Positions 26,629 through 32,817 of a DNA stretch of 64,000 nucleotides are shown here, piece by piece (within the stretch, counting starts at the first letter, position 1; every line of letters starts with the position of its first letter). This DNA is from Clostridiaceae bacterium Marseille-Q3526. Its GTDB lineage: Bacteria; Bacillota; Clostridia; Lachnospirales; Lachnospiraceae. Made by a program: the position numbers and the translations under genes. The notes under the pieces were generated by a model. The model was not told the origin of the DNA, did no database searches, and saw only the letters and a program-made list of their open reading frames with translations. Location: NCBI GenBank assembly GCA_018223375.1, contig JAGTTS010000001.1:310001-374000 (forward strand). The letters run 5' to 3'.

Positions 26629-28658
26629 TGAACACGAACAACAACACGGCAGATATGGCTGGCAGCTTCTCAGGCAGAAGCTCCCGGCGCGGCCGGCTCC
26701 AGAAATTTTTCCAGGATTTTTACCTGGTAATCATCCTGATTTTTCTCTATGCGCCCATTGTCACCATGATGATCCTGTCCTTTAACGACTCCAAATCCAG
26801 GACTCTGTGGGGCGGCTTTACCACCAAATGGTATACGCAGATGTTTGAAAGCCCGGCCATTATGGAGGCTCTCTACAACACTCTCCTGATCGCCTTTATC
26901 TCCGCTCTGGCCGCCACCATTCTCGGCACCCTGGCGGCTATCGGAATCAGCAGCATGAAGCGGACGCCGAAAAACATTGTGATGGGAATCAACAACATCC
27001 CTATTTTAAATTCCGAGATTGTGACCGGCATCTCCCTGATGCTGACCTTCATTGCCTTCGGAATTTCCCTGGGCTTTAAGACCATTCTGATTGCCCACAT
27101 TACCTTCAACCTGCCCTTTGTCATTTTGAGCGTTATGCCGAAGCTTAAGCAGACCAGCCGCTATACCTACGAGGCGGCCCTGGATCTGGGCGCAGGACCT
27201 CTCCAGGCGTTTTTCAAGGTTGTGTTTCCGGATATCCTTCCGGGCGTGCTGTCCGGCTTTCTGATGGGCTTTACCATGTCCCTGGACGATTTTATTATCA
27301 CCCACTTTACCAGGGGCGCAGGTATCAATACGCTGTCCACGCTGATTTACAGCGAGGTGCGCCGCGGCATCAAGCCCTCCATGTACGCTCTGTCCACCAT
27401 TATCTTTGTGACAGTACTGGCCCTCCTGTTAATCACAAATTTCGCCCCCAGGGACGATGCGGCCAAGGCGGGCAGCAAACGGGCCGGAAGGCCAGAGACA
27501 GGCGGGAAACAAAATGACAATGAGATGGCCGGCAAAAAAAGAATCGGCCTGATTCTGCGGGGACCTGGCTTTAAAAAAGGACTTCTGGCTGCGGCTTCCT
27601 TTGCCATCGTGTGCACCGTCTGCGCCGCCACCTATATCCGCTATGCCTCCCAGTCCTCCAACGAGCTCTACGTCTACAACTGGGGCGAGTACATTGATGA
27701 ATCTGTGATAGAGGAATTCGAGGAGGAAACCGGCATTGATGTGATCTACGATCTGTTTGAAACCAACGAAGAAATGTATCCGGTGGTGGAAGCGGGCGGC
27801 GTCGCCTATGACGTGGTCTGTCCCTCTGACTACATGATTCAGAAAATGGCGGAAAACGGCATGCTGGCCGAAATTAACTACGATAACATACCGAATATTA
27901 AAAATATTGATCCGGAATATATGGAAAAAGCCGAGAGCTTTGATCCTGGCAACCGGTACGCGGTTCCCTACACCTGGGGCACAGTAGGCATCCTCTACAA
28001 TACGAAGCGGGTGGAGGAGCTGGGGCTGAATCCTCCTGCCAAGTGGGCCGATCTGTGGAATCCGGCCTACCAGGGGGAAATCCTCATGCAGGACAGCGTC
28101 AGGGACGCCTTCATGGTGGCCCTCAAATCTCTGGGATACTCCTTAAACTCCACCAGCGAGGCTGAACTGAAGGAGGCCAGAGATCTTCTGATTGCCCAGA
28201 AGCCTCTGGTGCAGGCCTATGTGATTGATCAAGTCAGAGACAAGATGATCGGCGGGGAGGCGGCCGCAGGCGTCATCTACTCCGGCGAGATGCTCTTTAT
28301 CCAGGAGGAGGCCGCCAGACAGAATCTGGACTATCAGCTGGAATACGTAATCCCCGAGGAGGGCACAAATATCTGGATTGATGCCTGGGTAATTCCGAAA
28401 AACGCGAAAAATAAAGAAAATGCAGAAAAATGGATCAATTTCCTCTGCCGCCCTGACATTGCAAAGAAAAACTTCGAGTACATTACCTACGCCACCCCCA
28501 ACCGGGCTGCCAAGGAGCTGCTGGATCCAGAGCTTCAGAACAATAAGGCTCTGTTCCCCGACACAGACGAGCTGAAACATTCCGAGGTCTTTCAGTATCT
28601 GGGAGACGAAGTCGATATGATATACAACCGTTTGTGGAAGGAAGTGAAGTCAGAGTAG
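26628..28658 (+). CDS. potC: PotC-PotD fusion: polyamine permease joined to substrate-binding protein
   Basis: A 676-residue two-part protein. Residues ~25-290 are PotC: six helices with the EAA loop (AALDLGAGPLQAFFKVVFPDI). A hydrophilic linker and one extra membrane helix (LLAAASFAIVCTVCAATYI) lead to a PotD-type periplasmic-binding domain (LYVYNWGEYIDESVIEEFEE, NTKRVEELGL, GVIYSGEMLF, PKNAKNKENAEKWINFLCRP). The binding domain is thereby tethered outside the membrane instead of being a lipoprotein. No frameshift is involved: the reading frame runs straight through. Some clostridia and other Firmicutes carry this fusion. Four tandem hairpins follow the stop. Confidence 0.93.
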   Translation: MNTNNNTADMAGSFSGRSSRRGRLQKFFQDFYLVIILIFLYAPIVTMMILSFNDSKSRTLWGGFTTKWYTQMFESPAIMEALYNTLLIAFISALAATILGTLAAIGISSMKRTPKNIVMGINNIPILNSEIVTGISLMLTFIAFGISLGFKTILIAHITFNLPFVILSVMPKLKQTSRYTYEAALDLGAGPLQAFFKVVFPDILPGVLSGFLMGFTMSLDDFIITHFTRGAGINTLSTLIYSEVRRGIKPSMYALSTIIFVTVLALLLITNFAPRDDAAKAGSKRAGRPETGGKQNDNEMAGKKRIGLILRGPGFKKGLLAAASFAIVCTVCAATYIRYASQSSNELYVYNWGEYIDESVIEEFEEETGIDVIYDLFETNEEMYPVVEAGGVAYDVVCPSDYMIQKMAENGMLAEINYDNIPNIKNIDPEYMEKAESFDPGNRYAVPYTWGTVGILYNTKRVEELGLNPPAKWADLWNPAYQGEILMQDSVRDAFMVALKSLGYSLNSTSEAELKEARDLLIAQKPLVQAYVIDQVRDKMIGGEAAAGVIYSGEMLFIQEEAARQNLDYQLEYVIPEEGTNIWIDAWVIPKNAKNKENAEKWINFLCRPDIAKKNFEYITYATPNRAAKELLDPELQNNKALFPDTDELKHSEVFQYLGDEVDMIYNRLWKEVKSE

Positions 28659-28666
28659 GGGGTGAA

Positions 28667-28978
28667 GAAAAGGAGAAGATTTCCTTGTTCCACTTAAAGT
28701 CACCAGAAATCTTCTCCTTTTCTTAAGTGGGTTTGCGGTAGACGCGAATCAAGAAAAAGGGAGGAGTTCCTCGTTCCGCTTAAAGTCACCGGAAATCTTC
28801 TCCTTTTCTTAAGCGGGTTTGCGGTAGAAGGATGAACCAAAAAAGGGATGTTTTCTTCGTTCCACTTAAAGTCACCGGAAATCTTCTCCTTTTCTCAGGT
28901 AGGTTTGTGGTAGACGCGAATCAAAAAAGGGATGTTTTCCTCGTTCCACCTAAAGTCACTGGAAAACATCCCTTTTTT
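28667..28978 (+). repeat. Four tandem ~85-bp repeats, each a hairpin with a conserved loop
   Basis: The loop core GTTCC begins at 28687, 28773, 28859 and 28943 (periods 86, 86, 84). Copy 1 has 17-bp perfect arms (28667-28683 / 28706-28722); copy 4 has 18-bp perfect arms (28923-28940 / 28961-28978) followed by a T, so it can terminate potA-B-CD. Copies 2 and 3 keep the right arm of copy 1 but have different left arms; the left arm of copy 3 equals that of copy 4. Each of copies 1-3 is followed by a tail close to GGGTTTGCGGTAGACGCGAA. In copies 1 and 2 the tail can pair with the loop. Confidence 0.9.
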
Positions 28979-29031
28979 TGCAGCTCTTATTGGGAAAGAC
29001 AGCAAAATGCCAAGATGTATGTTCATTTTTG

Positions 29032-29060
29032 TTGTTGCGAATATGTACAACTGTTATAAT
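29032..29060 (+). promoter_or_regulatory. Possible outer promoter of the MarR/radical SAM cluster
   Basis: TTGTTG (29032-29037), 17-base spacer, TATAAT (29055-29060). It lies upstream of the operator-bearing promoter at 29138 and may give constitutive expression or serve an unrecognised RNA. Confidence 0.5.
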
Positions 29061-29137
29061 ATAGGGATAAAGAAACGGACAAATCGCAGTTTGAAGAATT
29101 GAAAAAACGGAATTTACCTATTAAGACATATAAACTC

Positions 29138-29189
29138 TTGACAATAAAACTCCTATATAGTATGTTTTTAATAAACTACTATATAGGAG
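29138..29189 (+). promoter_or_regulatory. Promoter and palindromic operator of the marR gene
   Basis: TTGACA (29138-29143), 17-base spacer, TATGTT (29161-29166). A 13-bp perfect inverted repeat CTCCTATATAGTA (29150-29162) / TACTATATAGGAG (29177-29189) overlaps the -10 region and the ribosome binding site, the classic position for MarR autorepression. Confidence 0.8.
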
Positions 29190-29196
29190 CTTTTGC

Positions 29197-29634
29197 ATGG
29201 AAATGAATGGAGGATTTCTTGTCACCAAAATAAAACAGCTTGGAGACCGGATTTTCGAGAAGATTCTCAGTGAAAAGAATATTGATGCGTTTAATGGAGC
29301 CCAGGGACGTATTCTTTATGTGCTGTGGCAGGAGGATGGTATCTCAATCAGGTCACTCTCGACTAAATGCGGATTAGCGATAACATCTCTTACTACGATG
29401 CTGGAAAGAATGGAAAATCAAGGGCTGATAAGCCGTGTTCAGTCTGAAACGGACAAAAGGAAAACACTCCTGTTTCTGACTGAGAAAGCACATGCCTTAA
29501 AGGGCGAGTACGATTTTGTATCTGATGAGATGGGCAGTATTTACTACAAAGGTTTTTCAGAGGAAGAAATTACCCGGTTTGAGGAATGCCTCGACCGCAT
29601 CAGAAAGAATCTTGAGGAGTGGCAGAAGTCATGA
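29197..29634 (+). CDS. MarR-family regulator of the radical SAM mobile pair
   Basis: A 145-residue winged-helix repressor: ISIRSLSTKCGLAITSLTTM forms the recognition region and LERMENQGLISRVQSETDKR the wing, as in MarR proteins that respond to small ligands. It starts seven bases after AGGAG, which is part of the operator. Its stop overlaps the start of the first radical SAM gene (ATGA). Families of this three-gene set (MarR, radical SAM A, radical SAM B) recur in Firmicutes as a moving cassette; their function is unknown. Confidence 0.88.
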   Translation: MEMNGGFLVTKIKQLGDRIFEKILSEKNIDAFNGAQGRILYVLWQEDGISIRSLSTKCGLAITSLTTMLERMENQGLISRVQSETDKRKTLLFLTEKAHALKGEYDFVSDEMGSIYYKGFSEEEITRFEECLDRIRKNLEEWQKS

Positions 29635-30320
29635 GTATTTGTATCAAAGATCAGATTCAGAACATGAATATCGTCATCGGCTGCACAGTGGGATGTACAT
29701 ATTGCTATGCCCGCAACAACGTGAAACGCTGGCATATGATTGATGACTTCGCTGACCCTGAATTCTTTCCGGGTAAGCTCAAGATGATGGAAAAGAAACG
29801 TCCGCAGAACTTTCTTCTTACCGGGATGAGCGATCTCTCCGGATGGAAGCCGGAATGGAGAGACGAGGTATTTGCAAAGATCCGTGAAAATCCACAACAT
29901 CAGTTCCTGTTCCTTACCAAGCGACCTGATTTACTGGATTTTGATACCGATCTGGAAAACGCATGGTTTGGCGTTACGGTGACGAGGAAAGCCGAACTGT
30001 GGCGTATCGACGCCCTTCGGAAAAACATCAGAGCAAAGCATTACCATGTTACCTTTGAACCGTTATTCGACGATCCCGGTACAGTTGACCTTTCCGGAAT
30101 CAACTGGATCGTTGTCGGCACTATGACCGGGGCTCAGAGCAGGAAGATTCATACGGAGCCGGAATGGGCATGGTCTCTGACGGATCAGGCACACGCACTC
30201 GGCATTCCGGTGTTTATGAAGGAAGACCTTGTCCCTATCATAGGGGATGAAAATATGATTCAGGAAATGCCGGAAGAATTTAATAAAGTGTTAGAGGTAC
30301 AGAAATCATGGAAGAAGTAA
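29631..30320 (+). CDS. Radical SAM mobile pair protein A (Gp37/Gp68-like, DUF5131-type)
   Basis: About 229 residues. The N-terminal IGCTVGCTYCYARNN gives the CX3CX2C cluster site of radical SAM enzymes, followed by NFLLTGMSDLSGW, FLFLTKRPDLL and ITFE-like strands of a short barrel (VTFEPLFDD, INWIVVGTMTG). Phage Gp37/Gp68-like proteins share this form. It overlaps marR upstream (ATGA) and the next radical SAM gene downstream by 13 bases, so the three are one transcript. The reaction and substrate are not known. The start at 29631 was chosen over 29619 because of the coupling overlap; the nearest GAGGAG is 11 bases upstream. Confidence 0.85.
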   Translation: MSICIKDQIQNMNIVIGCTVGCTYCYARNNVKRWHMIDDFADPEFFPGKLKMMEKKRPQNFLLTGMSDLSGWKPEWRDEVFAKIRENPQHQFLFLTKRPDLLDFDTDLENAWFGVTVTRKAELWRIDALRKNIRAKHYHVTFEPLFDDPGTVDLSGINWIVVGTMTGAQSRKIHTEPEWAWSLTDQAHALGIPVFMKEDLVPIIGDENMIQEMPEEFNKVLEVQKSWKK

Positions 30321-31216
30321 TAAATGGAATCCTCATTCGTGAGGTGGAAACAAAGAACATCATGACCAAGTCCAGTCTGCCGGTAGGCGGGTACTCGGTC
30401 AATCCCTATGTGGGCTGTACACATGCCTGCAAGTATTGCTATGCTTCTTTTATGAAGCGTTTTACCGGACACACGGAGGAATGGGGCACTTTCCTTGATG
30501 TGAAGCATTGGCCGGAAATTAAAAATCCGAAGAAATATGCCGGACAGCGTGTGGTCATCGGTTCTGTGACGGATGGCTACAATCCACAGGAAGAGCAATT
30601 CGGGAATACCAGAAAACTTCTGGAGCAGTTGATCGGCAGTGACGCAGATATTTTGATCTGCACAAAGTCTGATCTTGTGGTACGGGATATTGATCTGCTG
30701 AAGAACCTTGGACGAGTGACCGTTTCATGGTCGATCAACACACTGGATGAAAATTTCAAGAACGATATGGACTCTGCTTCGAGCATTGAGCGGCGCATCG
30801 CTGCTATGAAGCAGGTATATGATGCAGGTATCCGTACAGTCTGTTTCGTATCCCCGGTATTTCCCGGTATCACGGACTTTGAAGCGATCTTTGAGCGGGT
30901 AAAGGATCAGTGCGATCTGTTCTGGCTCGAAAATCTCAATCTTCGAGGCGGCTTCAAGAAGACGATTATGGATTATATCGCCGGAAAATATCCTGACCTT
31001 GTACCGCTTTACGATGAGATCTATAACAAGCATAACCGCAGCTACTTTGAAGCACTTGAAGTAAAAACTGAGAAAATGGCTAAGAAGTATAATTGTGCCT
31101 TTGTGGATAATGAAATGCCTTATGGCAGAGTCCCGCAGGGACATCCGGTGATCGTAGATTATTTCTATCATGAGGAAATCCGTGGGACAGAGAATACCGG
31201 AAAAAGAAATCGCTAA
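30308..31216 (+). CDS. Radical SAM mobile pair protein B (SplB-like)
   Basis: A 302-residue radical SAM protein with the CX3CX2C motif in VGCTHACKYCYASFMKRF. Barrel strands follow: VVIGSVTDGYNPQEEQF, ADILICTKSDLVVRDIDLL, TVSWSINTLDENF and TVCFVSPVFPGITDFEAIF. The layout resembles spore-photoproduct-lyase-like and Rv2578c-like proteins. It overlaps protein A by 13 bases. Base composition and codon use here are closer to AT-rich than in the neighbouring pot genes, consistent with transfer. Partner A and B have separate cluster sites, so they may act on a shared substrate in turn; this is inference. Confidence 0.88.
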   Translation: MEEVINGILIREVETKNIMTKSSLPVGGYSVNPYVGCTHACKYCYASFMKRFTGHTEEWGTFLDVKHWPEIKNPKKYAGQRVVIGSVTDGYNPQEEQFGNTRKLLEQLIGSDADILICTKSDLVVRDIDLLKNLGRVTVSWSINTLDENFKNDMDSASSIERRIAAMKQVYDAGIRTVCFVSPVFPGITDFEAIFERVKDQCDLFWLENLNLRGGFKKTIMDYIAGKYPDLVPLYDEIYNKHNRSYFEALEVKTEKMAKKYNCAFVDNEMPYGRVPQGHPVIVDYFYHEEIRGTENTGKRNR

Positions 31217-31277
31217 CTTCCAGTTTGTTGGAAAGTTGAGCAAAATAAAAAATTTGAAGTAATAGAAGGGTAATATA

Positions 31278-31568
31278 ATGGATATTTTACAATGGCTACA
31301 AACATGGTTTGCTCAAAATTGTGTTGACGATTGGCAACATTTTTATGGAATTAAAATAGAAACATTGGATAATCCAGGCTGGCATATAGATATAGATTTA
31401 AGCAGTACAGAAGTAGAAAATAAACCCTTTCAAGAGATTTATCAGGACTTTGAAAATGATATGAGCTGGTTACATTGTAAAGTTACTAATAAAATTTTTT
31501 CAGCTGCTTGTAGTCCCAATAATTTAGTAACTGTTTTAGAAATATTCAAATCTTGGATAGAAGAATGA
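31278..31568 (+). CDS. Imm53-family immunity protein (orphan)
   Basis: A 96-residue acidic protein (MDILQWLQTWFAQNCVDDWQ, then HFYGIKIETLDNPGWHIDID) that matches the Imm53 pattern of polymorphic toxin systems: WLQ.WY...C.DWEH.YGI.I.TLDNPGW. Such proteins block a secreted toxin of neighbouring cells. No toxin gene is found within the window, so it is either an orphan defence gene or cargo of the island. It is AT-rich. A weak AGAAGGG RBS precedes the ATG by about ten bases. Confidence 0.75.
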   Translation: MDILQWLQTWFAQNCVDDWQHFYGIKIETLDNPGWHIDIDLSSTEVENKPFQEIYQDFENDMSWLHCKVTNKIFSAACSPNNLVTVLEIFKSWIEE

Positions 31569-31656
31569 AATGCCATTTATCGGGGAGTTGGATAAAGCGA
31601 TAACTCGGAATTTGTAGAGAAATAGAAAAATCGGTAATTTTTAAGAGGGAAATAAC

Positions 31657-32124
31657 ATGAATAACCAACAAAAGGGCACAATTTTAACATTGCTGAAAAT
31701 TGATGAATCGAATAGAAATTATACAAATAATTAGTGGTTTTCATACAAGGATTTCTTAGACCCAACGGATGATTTTACAGATTTCTCATGTGAACGTCTT
31801 GAAGGGAAACAAAAATACATTACTTTGATTGAAAAATTACTTAGCATAGATGAAACTGCAAAAATTTTTGTACAAGTCTATGGATTGGAAGAAGATAATA
31901 ATGAGCAGTGTATTACTGCTGACACCTTGATTATTTTCAGCAAATTATCTCTTTATGAGATAAAACAAATTTTTAATGAACCGAAAGATATATTTCCAAG
32001 CGATATTAGAGAAGTAACAGATTTTTCGTAATCCACTTTTCTTATTGATAATAATGGTAAACTAATTCCAAGTGTAAAGCTATTTGGCGATGATTGTTTT
32101 GTTTATTATTGTTGGTGGAATTAA
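31657..32124 (+). pseudogene. Hypothetical gene broken by two in-frame stop codons
   Basis: A 156-codon frame from ATG (RBS AAGAGGGA) to TAA is interrupted by TAG at codon 26 and TAA at codon 125. All three parts read as one protein in the same frame: MNNQQKGTILTLLKIDESNR..., WFSYKDFLDPTDDFTDFSCE..., and STFLIDNNGKLIPSVKLFGD... No frameshift is present. The protein is not recognised; small size, AT-rich DNA and position after Imm53 suggest another immunity-type gene. The stops imply loss of function. Confidence 0.75.
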
Positions 32125-32176
32125 AATCCAGTTTTTCAGTGACTAAGCTTTTAGTGGAACTGAAAAACTGGATTTT
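32123..32176 (-). repeat. Hairpin with diverged conserved loop (family member D)
   Basis: Arms of 17 bp (32123-32139 / 32160-32176) are perfectly complementary; the 20-base loop on the minus strand reads TTCCACTAAAAGCTTAGTCA, which resembles the family loop with a four-base insertion. It follows the NifX-like gene on the minus strand and can act as its terminator. It also marks the right edge of the AT-rich island. Confidence 0.65.
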
Positions 32177-32188
32177 TAGCTTTACTCT

Positions 32189-32575
32189 CTAAAAGCACTG
32201 ATTCCCGCAGGCACTCACGTTTCCATTGCTCTCGCCGGACTGCTGCTGGCTTCTGCTCTCTTTTGTCTCGAAGTGAAGCTGGCCGTTTAAGAACTTTTCT
32301 ACCTGTTCTCTGGCCGCCCCGTAGGCGCCGCCCATAACCTGAATCTTAGCGTCCTGAAGATTTAAAAGGGAAGCCACGCCGATGTTGCCGCAGATCACCA
32401 CATTGACTCCCTGAGCTTTCAGGGCTGCCGCCGTCTGCGCAGGCGTGTCCTGGGAAATGGATACCAGCTCCTCCTCTAGAATATCAAACTCGTCCACTGT
32501 ATAAATCTTAAACTGAGAAGCTTCATTGAAATGCTGAAATACCTGCTCCTCCGCATATGGAATTGCTATTTTCAT
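32189..32575 (-). CDS. NifX/NifB-type dinitrogenase iron-molybdenum cofactor family protein
   Basis: A 128-residue protein (MKIAIPYAEEQVFQHFNEAS then QFKIY) with the fold of the NifX/MTH1175 family: VVICGNIGVASLLNLQDAKI and a GG..G stretch (MGGAYGAAREQVEKFL). Outside nitrogen fixers these proteins are thought to bind metal clusters; the exact role is unsettled. The C-terminal tail is polar and ends in CGNQCF, with two cysteines. The start is at 32575 with AAAGGAG eight bases upstream. The [FeFe] hydrogenase gene stands upstream on the same strand, so a link to cluster handling is possible but not shown. Confidence 0.8.
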   Translation of the reverse strand: MKIAIPYAEEQVFQHFNEASQFKIYTVDEFDILEEELVSISQDTPAQTAAALKAQGVNVVICGNIGVASLLNLQDAKIQVMGGAYGAAREQVEKFLNGQLHFETKESRSQQQSGESNGNVSACGNQCF

Positions 32576-32598
32576 ACATCTGTCTCCTTTCAAGGAAT

Positions 32599-32655
32599 TT
32601 AGCGTCAGTGTAGAAGGAACAACACGCTGTATTGCTCTTTATACACTGACGCTAA
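32599..32655 (-). promoter_or_regulatory. 5'-leader hairpin of the NifX-like gene
   Basis: A perfect 14-bp inverted repeat TTAGCGTCAGTGTA (32655-32642 and complement 32612-32599) with a 29-base loop. It begins at the expected transcription start and ends just before the RBS, so the whole leader is one stem-loop. Confidence 0.6.
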
Positions 32656-32659
32656 CATC

Positions 32660-32688
32660 AGTATAAGCAATCCCCACAGGAAAGTCAA
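32660..32688 (-). promoter_or_regulatory. Promoter of the NifX-like gene
   Basis: TTGACT (32688-32683), 17-base spacer, TATACT (32665-32660) on the minus strand. Confidence 0.7.
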
Positions 32689-32754
32689 TGGCCGGCAGAT
32701 TTCATACATACGCAGGTCATGCCGGAAATACAGTCTGTATACGCCTTTATGCCC

Positions 32755-32802
32755 GAGGAAAAATTTTCGGTGACTTTAATTGGAACAAGAAAATTTTTCC
32801 TC
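32755..32802 (-). repeat. Hairpin with conserved loop after the hydrogenase gene (family member C)
   Basis: Arms of 14 bp (32802-32789 / 32768-32755 on the minus strand) are perfect. The 20-base loop TTGTTCCAATTAAAGTCACC differs at one position from the loop of the first tandem hairpin 4 kb away, while the stems are unrelated. It starts 15 bases after the hydrogenase stop. No T run follows, so it is not a standard terminator. Confidence 0.8.
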
Positions 32803-32817
32803 AGACATTTCGTTTCA

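Noticed and set aside
28667..28978. CRISPR array
   Set aside because: Repeats are ~85 bases with no unique spacers, the repeated part is a hairpin with its tail, and no cas genes are near.
28667..28978. Integron attC or IS200/IS605-type ends
   Set aside because: The core-site patterns of attC and a TnpA-type transposase are absent; only the hairpin form is similar.
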